Assembly (NCBI RefSeq): GCF_003952485.1
Contig: NZ_CP034447.1
Coordinates: 2,804,501 to 2,868,500 of the forward strand
Length of the DNA stretch: 64,000 bases
Direction of reading: 5' to 3'
From: Mesorhizobium sp. M1E.F.Ca.ET.045.02.1.1
Lineage (GTDB): Bacteria; Pseudomonadota; Alphaproteobacteria; Rhizobiales; Rhizobiaceae
Both the position numbers and the translations under genes were made by a program. This document shows positions 1 through 11,389 of the stretch, one piece after another. The notes below the pieces were generated by a model that saw nothing but the letters and a program-made list of their open reading frames with translations, was not told the DNA's origin and did not search any database. The number at the start of each line of letters is the position of its first letter. Position 1 is the stretch's first letter.

Positions 1-709
1 TCGCTCGCTCGGCCCGGTCGTCGCCGACAAGGCGAAGGCCGCCAAGATCGGCCTGATCGCAGTCGACGACGACATCGCCTTCGCCGACGGCACGCCGGTC
101 GCCTATGTCGGCATGAACGCGCTCAACATCGGCAAGCAGGTCGGCGGCGAGATCGCCCGCATCGCCAAGGCCGAAGGTTGGGACAAGGACCTTTCCAAAG
201 TGCGTGTCGGCTCGATCGAGGACCAGAAGGCCGACACCTGCATGCGCCGCAACAAGGGCGCCGAGGAGGCACTGGTGGCGGCGATCCCGGAGATCAAGTC
301 GCGCATCGTCTCGATCCCCTACGACAACACTATGGTCAACTCGATCGACGTGGTGTCGACGACGCTGACGGCCAATCCCGACGCCGAGAAGTGGATCTTC
401 TTCTCCTGCAACGACGACGGCGTGCTCGGCGGCGTGCGCGCCACCGAGAATGCCGGCATGAAGCCTGAAAATGTCATCGGCATCGGCATCGACGGTTCCC
501 GTTCCTGCGAGGCCTTCGGCGCCGGCAAGCCCTCGGGCTTCCGCGGCACGATGTGGCTGGACAGCGCCAAGCATGGCGCGGCCGCCATCCAGGCGCTTTA
601 CGACCAGGCCAACGGCAAAGAGATGCAGAAGGACTATTTCCAGGACGCCACCCTGATCAGCGGCGAGAACTTCGCCAAGTTCAAGGATACGCTCGGATGC
701 AAGTCCTAG
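1..709 (+). CDS. Sugar ABC transporter substrate-binding protein, AraF-like (5' end missing)
   Basis: The reading frame is open from base 2 at the window edge to a TAG at 707-709, giving the last 235 or so residues of a periplasmic binding protein of the sugar-binding (Peripla_BP_4) type. The segment LGGVRATENAG followed by IGIGIDG closely resembles the hinge region of E. coli L-arabinose-binding protein AraF, and the next two genes are an AraG-like ATPase and an RbsC/AraH-like permease. The protein would capture a pentose or similar sugar in the periplasm. The signal peptide lies outside the window. Arabinose itself is an inference from similarity; other monosaccharides are possible. Confidence 0.85.
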   Translation, partial: RSLGPVVADKAKAAKIGLIAVDDDIAFADGTPVAYVGMNALNIGKQVGGEIARIAKAEGWDKDLSKVRVGSIEDQKADTCMRRNKGAEEALVAAIPEIKSRIVSIPYDNTMVNSIDVVSTTLTANPDAEKWIFFSCNDDGVLGGVRATENAGMKPENVIGIGIDGSRSCEAFGAGKPSGFRGTMWLDSAKHGAAAIQALYDQANGKEMQKDYFQDATLISGENFAKFKDTLGCKS

Positions 710-742
710 GCTTTCCTTCGGCCCCATGGCTGGTGGCTTCAT

Positions 743-772
743 GGCGGGCGGCTTCTTGCGGGGCCGCCCGCC
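743..772 (+). promoter_or_regulatory. Perfect intercistronic hairpin after the binding-protein gene
   Basis: GGCGGGCGGC (743-752) and its exact reverse complement (763-772) flank a 10-nt loop, immediately before the ATG at 774. No T-tract follows, so it is more likely an mRNA-stabilising or translation-modulating structure than an intrinsic terminator. It would favour the binding protein over the downstream ATPase and permease. Confidence 0.6.
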
Positions 773-773
773 A

Positions 774-2290
<1,517 letters not shown>

Positions 2291-2294
<4 letters not shown>

Positions 2295-3280
2295 CCGATA
2301 CCGCGACCGCCGGCCGCGAGCGCGCGCCGGCAAGTCTGTTCGGCCGCATCGGCGCGCAGAACATCAGCCTGCTGATCGCGCTGGTCGTGCTGCTGGCGAT
2401 CTTCGGCGCGCTGAGGCCCGACGTCTTCTTCACGCCGCGCAACCTCATCAATATCGGGCTCGCGGTGACCATCCTCGGCATATTGGCGATGGCGCAGACC
2501 GTCGTCATCGTCTCCGGCGGGCTCGACATCTCGGTCGGTTCCATCGTCGGCCTGAGCACCATGGTGCTTGCCGTCGTCGCCCAGGAAACCGGATCGATCC
2601 CGGCCGGCATCCTTGCCGGGCTGCTTGCCGGATTGGTGGCGGGCGCCGTCAACGGCCTGATCATCGTCTACGGCCCGGTCAACGCGGTGATCGCGACGCT
2701 TGGAACCATGTCGGCATTCCGCGGCCTCGCCTATCTGATGAACAACGGCAACTCGATCCCGATCACCGGTGACAGCCTGCGCGCGTTGGGCATCGGCACG
2801 CTCTTCGGCCTGCCTTTCGCCATCTGGTTGCTGATCGCCGCGATGGCGGCCTTCATCGTCTTCACCCGCGAGACCGTCGTCGGACGCAACATCTATGCGC
2901 TCGGCGGCAACCCGACCGTGGCGCGGCTCGCCGGCATCCCGATCCGCCGCTATCAGATCTCGATCTATGCGATGAGCGGCTTCGCCGCGGCGGTGGCGGG
3001 CCTGGTGCTCGCCAGCCGCACCATGTCGGGGCAGCCGGCCTCCGGCAGCCAGGGGCTCGAGCTCGAGGCCATCACCGCCGCGATCCTCGGCGGCTGCGCG
3101 CTGCAGGGCGGCAAGGGCACTATCATCGGCGCCATGTTGGGGGTGCTGATCATCGGCGTCCTCAACAACGGCATGATCCTGACCAGCGTGCCGACCTTCT
3201 ACCAACTGCTCGCCAAGGGCGCGCTGCTGATCCTGGCGGTCATCGTCCAGGAGCGCCAGCGGGCGCGGTCGGGAGAGTAG
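2291..3280 (+). CDS. Sugar ABC transporter permease (RbsC/AraH-like)
   Basis: A 329-residue hydrophobic protein of the BPD_transp_2 type with about ten membrane segments. The motif GGLDISVGSIVGL, typical of CUT2 sugar permeases, lies in the first third, and GGNPTVARLAGIPI with the later EAITAAILGG is the cytoplasmic loop that couples to the ATPase. The start is GTG at 2291, overlapping the ATPase stop by four bases (GTGA), so the two are translationally coupled. It is the last gene of the operon; an unrelated operon converges from the other strand 31 bp downstream. Confidence 0.9.
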
Positions 3281-3311
3281 CCCTTGCCGTTCAAGCGTGG
3301 AGATTCCGGTT

Positions 3312-4424
3312 CTATTTCAGGAACTGACGGAAGCGGCAGAGTGAGAACGCAAACAGCAGTATGCCGATGATCAACAGCGCCGCAAGCTGCGGCCAGACGA
3401 CATCGAGGCCCGCGCCGCGGAAAAGGACCGCCTGGGCCAGCATGACGAAATGCGTGTTGGGCGCGGCGAACATGATGGCCTGGATAGCGAGCGGCATGCT
3501 CTCGCGCGGAGTCACGCCGCCGGACAGCACTTGCAAGGGCAGGAGCACCATCATCAGCAGCAAGCCGAATTGCGGCATGGAGCCGGCGACGGTGGCTAGG
3601 AATATCCCCAGGCAGGTCATGGCGATTATGTCGAGGGCCGCGCCCACCATGAAGAGCGCGATCGATCCGTTGATCGGGACCGACAGCAGTCCCTGGATGA
3701 CGAAGACGAGCGCAAGGCCGGACGCTAGGAGGACAACGATGCTCATCGACCAGATTTTGCTTGTCATGATTTCGAACGGGGTAACCGGCATCACCAGGAG
3801 ATGCTCGATCGTCCCGTGCTCGCGCTCGCGTATCAGCGCCGCACCGGTGAGCACGATCGAAAGCATCGTGATGGAGGAGATCGCATCGGTGACGGCACCG
3901 AACCAGCCCTTGTTGAGTTCGGGGTTGAAGCGCGCCCGCAGGTCGAGGTTGACCGGCAGGGAAGCCTTGGAGCGGTAGTGGTTCAGGAACTCGTCCACCT
4001 CTCCGGAAACAATCGACTGGATATAACCTCCGCCGGTAAAGGCCTGCGACATACGGGTGGCGTCGATGTTGAGCTGAACCGTTGGCGAGCGGCCGGCAAG
4101 GAGATCGCGCTGGAAGTTCGGCGGAATGTCCAGCGCGAAAGTATCCGTGCCCGAATCCATGCGGCTGTCCATCTCGGGCTGGGAGATAAGCAGCGGCGCG
4201 GTGAAGTAAGGCGGATAAAATGCCGTGACGATACGCGATGAAACCGGCGACTGATCCTCGTCGACGATGGCGATCGGAGCGTGATTGAGCGTCTCCGGCA
4301 TCGCCTTGGAAGCGGTGTAGATGGCGGCGGTGAAGGCATAGACGATCAGCACAAGCATCATCGGGTCCCGCACAAGGCCGCGCAGTTCCTTTATGCCGAG
4401 GTTGTATATGTTGGCGATGCGCAT
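3312..4424 (-). CDS. ABC-2 type transporter permease (YhhJ/YbhR-like)
   Basis: A 370-residue inner-membrane protein. One N-terminal membrane segment is followed by a large periplasmic domain (about residues 45-170), then five C-terminal helices with the ABC-2 feature REREHGTIEHLLVMPVTP. This is the YhhJ/YbhS/YbhR architecture, in which the permease works with a paired permease-ATPase and a periplasmic HlyD-like adaptor to export drugs or other compounds. Its ATG shares one base with the stop of the upstream gene (TAATG). Substrate unknown. It is the last gene of a three-gene export operon. Confidence 0.88.
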   Translation of the reverse strand: MRIANIYNLGIKELRGLVRDPMMLVLIVYAFTAAIYTASKAMPETLNHAPIAIVDEDQSPVSSRIVTAFYPPYFTAPLLISQPEMDSRMDSGTDTFALDIPPNFQRDLLAGRSPTVQLNIDATRMSQAFTGGGYIQSIVSGEVDEFLNHYRSKASLPVNLDLRARFNPELNKGWFGAVTDAISSITMLSIVLTGAALIREREHGTIEHLLVMPVTPFEIMTSKIWSMSIVVLLASGLALVFVIQGLLSVPINGSIALFMVGAALDIIAMTCLGIFLATVAGSMPQFGLLLMMVLLPLQVLSGGVTPRESMPLAIQAIMFAAPNTHFVMLAQAVLFRGAGLDVVWPQLAALLIIGILLFAFSLCRFRQFLK

Positions 4425-7204
4425 TAGCGGGCCTGTTTTCTCAAGAAGGCCGCTCCGAGGCCGAGCAGCACCGGAATGGCGACGAGCAGCGGCACGAACG
4501 AGCCGGACAGGTCGGCAAAGCTGAGCGCCTTGGAAAAGACGCCGCGCGAGATCGTCACGAAATAGGTGGTCGGATAGATTCGGCCGATCAACGCGCCCGC
4601 ACCCTGAAGCGACGACACCGGATCGATCATGCCCGAATATTGGGTGGCGGGGATCATGGTAAGCAGCGCGGTTCCGAAGATTGCCGCGATCTGGCTCCTC
4701 ATGAAGGTCGACAGAAAAAGCCCCATTGCCGTCGTGGCCATCACATAGAGAAGGGCCGCGGCGGCGAAAGCCGGAAGGCTGCCAGTCAGCGGCACGCCGA
4801 AAATGAAGGCGGCAAAGATCGTCAGCAGCACGAAGTTCAGCATTGCGAGGACGACATAGGGGATTTGCTTGCCGACCAGGAACTCGAGCCGGGTGACCGG
4901 CGTGACGTAGAAATTGATGATGGAGCCGAGTTCTTTCTCCCGCACCACGCTCAGCACGGCCAGCATCGCCGGGATCAGCAGGAGAAGCATCGGGATAACG
5001 GCCGGAACGATGGCGTCGAGGCTGCGGACGTCGGGGTTGTAGCGGTAGCGGATATCGAGCTGGAAGGCGCTGGCCGTGGCGGCGTCGCCGTAGAGCTCGC
5101 GCGCCTTCTGCGTAAGCCAGCCGGCATGCATTCCCGAGACGTAGCCCAGAACGGTCTCGGCACGCGCGGGCATGGCTCCGTCGATCCAGGCGCCGATCGT
5201 GACCTGGCGGCCGCGCGCAAGATCGCGCCCGAAGCCGGGTGGGATTTCGATGGCGAGGCTGAGTTCCCCGTTCTCCATGCGCCGGTCGAGATCGGCATAG
5301 TCGGCGATGGGTGTCTTCTCGGTGAAATAGCGAGAGCCGGCGATCTGCAGCGTATAATCCCGGCTGATCGTCGTGTCGTCGCGATCGAGGACTGCGAAGG
5401 AGAGATTCTCGACGTCCATGTTGATGCCGTAGCCCACGACGAACATCAGGATGAGGCTGCCGATGGTAGCCAGCGTGGCACGGATCGGATCGCGTACGAG
5501 TTCGAGCGCTTCGCGCCGGGTGTAGGCGAACATGCGGCGCAGATCGAAGAAACGGTCGGCGCGGCTCTTTTTGGGGCGGCTGTGCGGCGTGCTTTCGGTG
5601 AGCGGGGCTGTTTCAGCGGCTGAGCCCCCGGGTTGCTCGGGCCCTGTCGCCTCCTCCAGATATCCGACAAAGGCTTCTTCCAGCGTTGCCGCCGAGCGGC
5701 TCCCGACAATGCCTCCTGGCGTGTCGCTGATCAGGACCTTGCCGGCGTGCATGAGCGAGATGCGATCGCAGCGCTCCGCCTCATTCATGAAATGCGTGGA
5801 GACGAAGATCGTCACGTTCCCCTTGCGGGAGAGGTCGGCAAGGATCCGCCAGAACCCGTCGCGGGCCACCGGATCGACGCCGGAGGTCGGCTCGTCGAGG
5901 ATCAGTATCTCCGGAGAATGGATCATCGCCACCGCCAGCGACAGCCGCTGGCGGATGCCGAGCGGCAGCGCTTCGGGCAGCGTGTCGACATTGTCGGCCA
6001 GACCGAACTGCCGCGCGACCTCCTCGACGCGGGATGGGATCGCGGCGTCGGCCATGCCGAAGAGGCGGGCATGCAGATCGAGGTTTTGCCGAACCGTCAG
6101 TTCCGAGTAGAGGGAGAATCCCTGAGACATGTAGCCGACACGCCGCCGCACTTCGATGTCGCGCGGGTCGATCTCGCGTCCGAACAGCCGTGCCTTGCCC
6201 TCGCTCGGCTCGAGCAGCCCGGTCAGCATCTTCATGGTGGTCGTCTTGCCGCAGCCATTCGAGCCCAGGAAGCCGAAGATTTCGCCTCGGCCGATGCGGA
6301 AGCTCACGTCGTCGACAGCGGTGAAATCGCCGAAGCGCATGGTAAGATGTTCAGCCTCGATGGCGGATACACCGTCGGCACCGGCGGGCCGCGGAGGGAT
6401 CACGACAGCCTCATGTCCGTCGCGTTTCTCCGGAGGGAGCAGGGCGATGAAAGCCGCGTCGAGATCGGGTGTGCCCGTCCTTTCGAGCAGGTCGGACGGG
6501 GTTCCGGACGCGAGCACCCGGCCTCCATCCATGGCCACCAGCCAGTCGAAGCGGGATGCCTCCTCCATATAAGCCGTCGCGATGATGACGCTCATGCCGT
6601 CGCGGCTCTTGCGAATCTCGCCGATCAGTTCCCAGAACTGGCGGCGCGACAACGGGTCGACGCCGGTGGTCGGCTCGTCCAGGATCAAGAGGTCCGGATC
6701 GTGGATGAGGGCGCAGCAGAGGCCGAGCTTCTGCTTCATGCCGCCCGAAAGCTTGCCGGCCTGGCGATCGGCGAAAGGCGCAAGCCCGGTGCGCCTCAGA
6801 AGCTCGCCGATGCGGCGCTCCCGCTCCTGCCGGTCGTGTCCGAAAAGGCGGCCGAAGAAATCGATGTTGTCGAAGACCGACAGCGTCGGATAGAGGTTCT
6901 TGCCGAGACCTTGCGGCATATAGGCGATCCTGGGGTAGACGCTCTGCCGGTGGCGGAGGTCGGCCATGTCGCCGCCCAGCACCTCGATATGCCCCTGCTG
7001 TATCGTCCGCGCTCCGGCGATCAGGGAAAGCAGGCTGGATTTGCCGACGCCGTCCGGCCCGATCAGGCCGACCATGCAGCCGGCGGGGAAGTCGAGCGTT
7101 ATGGCATCGAGAGCCCTGACTTTTCCAAAGACCTGGCCGACATTCTCCAGCCGCGCGACCTGCCCTGACGAGAAGGCTGCGGCGCTGTCAGCCAGAGCAT
7201 TCAT
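4424..7204 (-). CDS. Fused ABC ATPase - ABC ATPase - ABC-2 permease (RbbA/YhiH-like)
   Basis: A 926-residue fusion. ABC domain 1 has Walker [10 protein letters not shown], signature LSGGMKQ and [15 protein letters not shown] domain 2 has [10 protein letters not shown], a degraded signature PLGIRQR and [12 protein letters not shown]; the C-terminal 380 residues form an ABC-2 permease paralogous to the next gene. The order matches E. coli RbbA (YhiH), known as a ribosome-associated ATPase, though its neighbours here (HlyD, permease) point to export. The chosen ATG at 7204 overlaps the HlyD stop as ATGA; a longer start at 7237 would lie inside hlyD coding sequence. The degenerate second signature suggests one of the two ATP sites is weak. 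Confidence 0.88.
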   Translation of the reverse strand: MNALADSAAAFSSGQVARLENVGQVFGKVRALDAITLDFPAGCMVGLIGPDGVGKSSLLSLIAGARTIQQGHIEVLGGDMADLRHRQSVYPRIAYMPQGLGKNLYPTLSVFDNIDFFGRLFGHDRQERERRIGELLRRTGLAPFADRQAGKLSGGMKQKLGLCCALIHDPDLLILDEPTTGVDPLSRRQFWELIGEIRKSRDGMSVIIATAYMEEASRFDWLVAMDGGRVLASGTPSDLLERTGTPDLDAAFIALLPPEKRDGHEAVVIPPRPAGADGVSAIEAEHLTMRFGDFTAVDDVSFRIGRGEIFGFLGSNGCGKTTTMKMLTGLLEPSEGKARLFGREIDPRDIEVRRRVGYMSQGFSLYSELTVRQNLDLHARLFGMADAAIPSRVEEVARQFGLADNVDTLPEALPLGIRQRLSLAVAMIHSPEILILDEPTSGVDPVARDGFWRILADLSRKGNVTIFVSTHFMNEAERCDRISLMHAGKVLISDTPGGIVGSRSAATLEEAFVGYLEEATGPEQPGGSAAETAPLTESTPHSRPKKSRADRFFDLRRMFAYTRREALELVRDPIRATLATIGSLILMFVVGYGINMDVENLSFAVLDRDDTTISRDYTLQIAGSRYFTEKTPIADYADLDRRMENGELSLAIEIPPGFGRDLARGRQVTIGAWIDGAMPARAETVLGYVSGMHAGWLTQKARELYGDAATASAFQLDIRYRYNPDVRSLDAIVPAVIPMLLLLIPAMLAVLSVVREKELGSIINFYVTPVTRLEFLVGKQIPYVVLAMLNFVLLTIFAAFIFGVPLTGSLPAFAAAALLYVMATTAMGLFLSTFMRSQIAAIFGTALLTMIPATQYSGMIDPVSSLQGAGALIGRIYPTTYFVTISRGVFSKALSFADLSGSFVPLLVAIPVLLGLGAAFLRKQAR

Positions 7205-8268
7205 TGCACAAGCTTTCCTTGGACGCCGGCCGGCCATTGCGCCTGCGGATCGAGCTGCACATAGGCCACGCCGGGCAGCCCGGTCTTGACCTGCTGGATA
7301 TATTTGCGAAGCAGCTCCGGTGAGATGTGCGCCTTGACCCGGAACATGAGTTTCAGGCGCTCTTCCTCCGTCTCGACAGTCTTGGGCGTGAACTGCGCGA
7401 CGTCCGCGACGAAGGTTACCTTGGCGGGGATGATGTATTGCGGCGCCGCATCGAGCACGAGGCGCACCTCAGAGCCGATCGCGACGCGTCCAGCCTGCGC
7501 GGTCGACAGGAAGAAGGTCATGTAGACATCGCCAAGGTCGACGAGGTTGAGCACGCGTCCGCCGCCAGCGAGCACCTCGCCGGGTTCCGCTACCCGGAAT
7601 TGGACGCGTCCGTCGCGCGGCGATTCCAGCGTGGCGTCGTCGATATCGGCGGCAATGCTTTCGATCGCGGCCTGCGCGGCGTCGACCGCGGCCTTGGCAT
7701 CGACCACCTGTGCCCGCGCCGCGTTGATTGCCGCCTCGCTGGCGGCGAGCTGGGCCTGCGCCGCGGCAACGGCGGCCTTCGCGCTCTGTTCGGCGGCACG
7801 GTCGTTGTCCAGGACTTGCTGGGAGACGGTGTTGTTGACCGCGAGCTGCTGAGAGCGCGCCAGGGTCCGCTCGGCGGCGTCGAGCTCGGCTTCGCGCTGC
7901 GCGACGACAGCGGCCGCTGCCGTCTTTTCGGCTTCGCGTTGCGTCACCAGGCTGCCGGCGGTCTCGACCCCGATGGTGGCGCGCTGAAGCTGCGCCTCGG
8001 CTTGGCGGCGCTGCGCCTCGAGCTGCACGGTATCCATGCGGGCAAGCACTTGGCCGGCTTTGACCAAATCGCCTTCGCCGACCAGGATCTCCTTGATCCG
8101 CCCCGCGGCCTTCGTCGAGACGTCGATTTCAACCGCCTCGATGCGGCCGTTGCCGCTGGCGATGCCTTGCGGCAACGCCCCGTCCTCGGACCGCTGCCAT
8201 GCGTAGTAGCCGGCTGCCGCGAGGGCGATCAGAATAATGGGAGGCAGCCACCGCCGAGCGCCCTTCAT
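7201..8268 (-). CDS. HlyD-family periplasmic adaptor (membrane fusion protein)
   Basis: A 355-residue protein with one N-terminal membrane anchor (about residues 6-24), a lipoyl/barrel-sandwich half ([20 protein letters not shown]), a long Ala/Glu/Gln-rich coiled coil of about 130 residues, the second lipoyl half ([19 protein letters not shown]) and a beta-barrel domain. This is the adaptor that links an inner-membrane exporter to an outer-membrane channel; no outer-membrane factor is encoded nearby, so a TolC homologue elsewhere would be needed. It is the first large gene of the export operon and is coupled to the ATPase-permease fusion by ATGA. Confidence 0.9.
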   Translation of the reverse strand: MKGARRWLPPIILIALAAAGYYAWQRSEDGALPQGIASGNGRIEAVEIDVSTKAAGRIKEILVGEGDLVKAGQVLARMDTVQLEAQRRQAEAQLQRATIGVETAGSLVTQREAEKTAAAAVVAQREAELDAAERTLARSQQLAVNNTVSQQVLDNDRAAEQSAKAAVAAAQAQLAASEAAINAARAQVVDAKAAVDAAQAAIESIAADIDDATLESPRDGRVQFRVAEPGEVLAGGGRVLNLVDLGDVYMTFFLSTAQAGRVAIGSEVRLVLDAAPQYIIPAKVTFVADVAQFTPKTVETEEERLKLMFRVKAHISPELLRKYIQQVKTGLPGVAYVQLDPQAQWPAGVQGKLVQ

Positions 8269-8354
8269 AGGCTGCCTCCCGCGTTGCGCGACGCGCCGAA
8301 GAGCGCGGGCGGCGCTGAATGGATCTGTTCAGGGCTCAACTTGATGCCGACCAT
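8265..8354 (-). CDS. Possible 29-residue leader ORF coupled to the HlyD gene
   Basis: Seen directly: an ATG at 8354 opens a 29-codon frame whose TGA (8265-8267) overlaps the hlyD ATG as ATGA. The predicted peptide begins MVGIKLSPEQIH and ends in AGGSL. An in-frame TAG lies eight codons upstream of this ATG. I recognise no family. It could be a leader peptide that couples translation into hlyD, the tail of a lost upstream regulator gene, or chance. A GGAGG-like sequence within its last codons would serve as the hlyD ribosome site. Confidence 0.25.
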   Translation of the reverse strand: MVGIKLSPEQIHSAPPALFGASRNAGGSL

Positions 8355-8506
8355 GGCGAGGGACTCCGTTCGGGGCTACGAGGCGAACGAGACCAAAACA
8401 GAGGCCCGGCATGGCGACCTTGATCCGCATCAATCGCGGGAGAAAGCATAGCGGCGGTGCGGAACGGACCTTTGAGGGAAGTGCCCGATGCGCCGTGGGA
8501 GCCGGC

Positions 8507-8614
8507 TTAAAGCGCGTCGCGACGAAACGGATTCAGGCGACGCGCTTTTAAGTCTTTGGTTTGATGCATGTCGTTCTCCCAAAACCGCTGCGCACTTTTG
8601 GGCGACATACATTA
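8507..8614. repeat. Dispersed palindromic repeat, family A, copy 1 (two hairpins)
   Basis: Two adjoining inverted repeats: AAAGCGCGTCGC (8509-8520) with GCGACGCGCTTT (8537-8548), then TGATGCATGTCG (8562-8573) with CGACATACATTA (8603-8614), with an inner CCCAAAA/TTTTGGG stem. A near-identical copy is at 62438-62540. It supplies the TAA stop of the minus-strand gene at 8612. The form matches short palindromic intergenic elements common in rhizobial genomes. The remaining intergenic bases 8355-8506 show nothing recognisable. Confidence 0.85.
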
Positions 8615-9967
8615 GACGCTTTCGAGATAGGTCTCGATCTCGAAGTCGCTGACATTGAGCGCGAAGGTATTGAGTTCCTGGCGCTTGCAGGCAACGAAGG
8701 CGTCGCGCAGCACGGCCGGGAAGATTTCGGCGACGCGCTTGCCGGTCTCGAAGGCGGCGATGGCCGAGGCCCAATCCGGCGGCAGCTTGGCGAGCGTCAG
8801 CCCTTGTCCCTCGCCGCCGGTCGGCTCGCCGGGCGAGAGCTGCCGCTCGATACCGATCAGCGCGGCGCCCAGGATGGCCGCCAGCACCAGATAGGGGTTG
8901 GCGTCGGCGCCGGAGACGCGATGCTCGATGCGGCGCGCGGCGGACGGGCCGCCCGGAATGCGAATCGCCACCATCCGGTTTTCGTAGCCCCAGGCAACGG
9001 CGGTCGGCGCGTAGGAACGTGGACGCAGCCGCCGGTAGGAATTGAAATGCGGCGCGAACACCAGCGTGCTTTCGGCCATGGCTGCGAGCAGGCCGCCGAC
9101 GGCATGGCGCATGGTTTCCGAGCCCTGGTCGCTGCCGTCGTCGAAGATATTGCGGCCTTCCTTGTCGAGGACGCTGAAATGGACGTGAAAACCGTTGCCG
9201 GCGCGTTCGCCATAGGGCTTGGCCATGAAGCAGGCGGCAAAGCCGTGCTTGCGGGCGATGCCCTTCACGGTGCGCTTGAAAAGCACGGCGTCGTCCGCGG
9301 CCCGCAAGGCGTCCGGCACATGGTTGAGGTTGATCTCGAACTGGCCGACGCCGTTCTCGGCGATCGCGGTGTCGACCGGAATTCCCTGCATGCGGCAAGC
9401 TTCGTAGATGTCGTGGATGAAGGCCTCGAAATCGTCGATCTCGTCGATCGAAAGCGCCGCGTCGGAATCGAGACGCCGCCCGGTGACCGGTGAAACCGGA
9501 CCGACAGGCCGCTGCGACGTCAAGTCGACGAGGTAGAATTCCAGCTCGGTGGCGGTAACCGGCGTCAGGCCAAGCGCGGCATAGCGGTCGAGGATGCGGG
9601 CCAGCGCGCGGCGCGGGTCGCCGAGATAGGGCGCGCCGGCATCGTCCGCCAGCCATAGCGGCAACAGCGCCGTCGGATGCGCTGTCCAGTTGACCGGCAG
9701 GATGCCGCGTCCTGTCCACTGGCAAAGCCCGTCGGCGTCGCCGGTCGAGAAGACCTGGGCGTTGCCTTCGATGTCCTCGCCCCAGATGTCGAGCCCGATC
9801 GCCGAATAGGGCATGCGCAGCTTGCCTTCGAGTGCCTTGCGCGCCTGCTCGACCGGAATGCGCTTGCCGCGCATGATGCCGTTCAGGTCGCACACAGCCG
9901 CCCGCAGGCTCTGGATGTCGTTCCTGCTTTCAAGCCAGTTCAAAACGTCCGCAATTGCATCGCCCAA
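8612..9967 (-). CDS. Glutamine synthetase family ligase (gamma-glutamylputrescine synthetase-like)
   Basis: A 451-residue protein of the class I glutamine synthetase fold, carrying the N-terminal beta-grasp segment (CDLNGIMRGKRIP), ATP/metal motifs (TATELEFYLVD, GQFEINLNH, GFHVHFS) and the C-terminal substrate loop (NRMVAIRIPGGP...RIEHRVSGADANPY). It resembles PuuA, which ligates glutamate to putrescine, rather than housekeeping GlnA. The start is TTG at 9967 preceded by AGGGG; no in-frame ATG lies upstream. It stands alone between repeat elements, unlike the second paralogue at 26828, which sits in the putrescine operon, so its amine substrate may differ. Confidence 0.82.
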   Translation of the reverse strand: MGDAIADVLNWLESRNDIQSLRAAVCDLNGIMRGKRIPVEQARKALEGKLRMPYSAIGLDIWGEDIEGNAQVFSTGDADGLCQWTGRGILPVNWTAHPTALLPLWLADDAGAPYLGDPRRALARILDRYAALGLTPVTATELEFYLVDLTSQRPVGPVSPVTGRRLDSDAALSIDEIDDFEAFIHDIYEACRMQGIPVDTAIAENGVGQFEINLNHVPDALRAADDAVLFKRTVKGIARKHGFAACFMAKPYGERAGNGFHVHFSVLDKEGRNIFDDGSDQGSETMRHAVGGLLAAMAESTLVFAPHFNSYRRLRPRSYAPTAVAWGYENRMVAIRIPGGPSAARRIEHRVSGADANPYLVLAAILGAALIGIERQLSPGEPTGGEGQGLTLAKLPPDWASAIAAFETGKRVAEIFPAVLRDAFVACKRQELNTFALNVSDFEIETYLESV

Positions 9968-9988
9968 TTTCCAGCCCCTGGTTCTTCT

Positions 9989-10005
9989 GTAGCCATTTCG
10001 GCTAC
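9989..10005. promoter_or_regulatory. Small inverted repeat upstream of the glutamine-synthetase-like gene
   Basis: GTAGCC (9989-9994) and GGCTAC (10000-10005) separated by five bases lie 22 bp upstream of the TTG start at 9967. Position suggests an operator, but six-base arms can arise by chance. The rest of 9968-10202 shows no gene. Confidence 0.3.
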
Positions 10006-10202
10006 GATATCCATTTTGCAGCTTATGAGTTCCTGAAGACCGTCCTGGAGGGGATCCAGGCGAGGTTCCTTCATTTTTTCAATTCACTAGCTGGGATATC
10101 GGGCGGCATTTCGGGTCCATATTGTGCGATCTGCGATCGCAACATAGCTGGCGAGTGAAGGAAAGCCAAGTCAGGATTTGAGAATTGGGCCGAAGCCTTA
10201 TC

Positions 10203-10388
10203 TTCGTCATTCTCGGGCGGAGCAAGGAGCGCAGCGACGCGGCGCAGACCCGAGAATCCATGCCGTGACATAAAGGCGCCGCTGCGTTCCAGAATTCTGC
10301 TCCGCTGTACTCCACGGCCAAGGTAACGGCATGGATTCCAGGGTCTCCGCGACGGAGCTGCGCTCCTGCTCCGCCCTGGAATGACGAG
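10203..10388. repeat. Dispersed palindromic repeat, family B (about 186 bp)
   Basis: The left part (CGTCATTCTCGGG...ATCCATGCCGTGAC) and the right part (TAACGGCATGGATTCCAGGG...CTGGAATGACG) are imperfect reverse complements of about 65 bases each around a central 50 bases. It fills most of the gap between the GntR gene and the ligase gene and has no coding capacity. The sequence pattern (TGGAATGACG, GCATGGATTC) is characteristic of a repeat that I associate with Mesorhizobium and relatives. Confidence 0.75.
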
Positions 10389-10422
10389 GTTGGCGCGCTT
10401 TCACCCAAATCTCGAAGGCTTC

Positions 10423-11112
10423 CTAATGAGGGAACCTGATCTGCTTGAGAATATGCGCGGCCCCCTCGTCGATGTCGCGCACGATGGCCGCGCGTGCCCG
10501 CTTGCCGTCGCCAGCCTCGATCGCCGCGACGGCTTCCTCGTGATAGTCGATGCCGAGAATGCCGGCGAGGTCGTCCTCGAAGCCGATGCGCAGGTTCCGG
10601 AGGAAAGGCCCCACCTGCATCCACACCGTCTCGATCAGGAAGATCATCTGCTCATTGCCGCAGTGGCGGTAGATCGAGAATTTGAAGTCGTGGTTCTTGC
10701 GCAGATAATCGTCGATGTCGCCGCTGCGGGCGGCCTGGGTGAGCTCGGTGCAGTGGCGACGGATGGCGCGCAGATTGTTGCCGTTGATGCGTTTTGTCGC
10801 GAGTTCGGTGGCCGTGCCTTCGAGGATCGTGCGCACATCGGTCAACTGCTGGAAACGATCGGCCGAGATCATCGGCACCTCGACGCTGCCGTTCGGCATC
10901 GGGCTCAGCGCCCTGAGTGCCTGCAGCCTCATGAAGGCGCTGCGCACCGGCATGTCGCTGGTGCCGAGCTCCTTGGCGAGCTTGCGCGAAGTCAGCTTCT
11001 GGCCGGGCTGGAACTGACCCGACATCAGCGCCCGCACCAGTTCCAGATAGACTTTCTCATGCAGGGGTATCGTGTCGAGGGCAGTCAGTCCGAATTGTGT
11101 TTTGTCGGCCAT
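10423..11112 (-). CDS. GntR-family (FCD domain) transcriptional regulator
   Basis: A 229-residue regulator with an N-terminal winged helix (about residues 15-80: KLTSRKLAKELGTSDMPVRSAFMRLQALR) and a C-terminal FCD ligand domain (about 90-220) with the metal-type pattern of Asp and His residues (FKFSIYRHCG). It lies downstream of the allophanate hydrolase gene on the same strand, 277 bp away, so it may belong to the triuret/biuret operon and sense one of its intermediates. A second GntR gene (20005) is divergent at the operon head, and either could be the main regulator. Confidence 0.88.
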   Translation of the reverse strand: MADKTQFGLTALDTIPLHEKVYLELVRALMSGQFQPGQKLTSRKLAKELGTSDMPVRSAFMRLQALRALSPMPNGSVEVPMISADRFQQLTDVRTILEGTATELATKRINGNNLRAIRRHCTELTQAARSGDIDDYLRKNHDFKFSIYRHCGNEQMIFLIETVWMQVGPFLRNLRIGFEDDLAGILGIDYHEEAVAAIEAGDGKRARAAIVRDIDEGAAHILKQIRFPH

Positions 11113-11389
11113 TGGCTATGCGCTGCTTCGTCCGCCCTGAAATCCGTTTCGTCAAGCAATCCGCCGCCGGGGATGCTTGGCTGGCGATTTTCGAGCCGCA
11201 CGATAGACGGTTAACGCGCGCCGCGGCAAGTGAGGCCAGGGCGGTGTCCCGGCTGACCCAACGGAGCGGGCATCATGCGTGCGAAGCGATTCCAGGTGAC
11301 CCGGACCTCGAAGCGCCTGCCGGCAAGGCGCACCTCGACCTCCGAGCCGACGAGATTCCCGTCGTTCAGCTGGAAGGAAGGCTTTCCGG
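11113..11389. other. Gap between atzF and the GntR gene, weak coding remnant at most
   Basis: No complete gene was seen. On the minus strand a frame reading SFQLNDGNLVGSEVEVRLAG runs for about 60 codons without a start codon at its head, which could be a decayed domain. Nothing else stands out. Confidence 0.3.

Noticed and set aside
4424..7204. RbbA-like fusion as a ribosome factor
   Set aside because: The protein resembles RbbA, but it is coupled to an HlyD adaptor and a second ABC-2 permease, so export is the better reading; a ribosome role cannot be judged from sequence.
11152..11389. Extension of allophanate hydrolase or a separate gene after its stop
   Set aside because: A clean TAG ends atzF at 11390 at the expected family length; the frame beyond has no start codon and no firm domain match.
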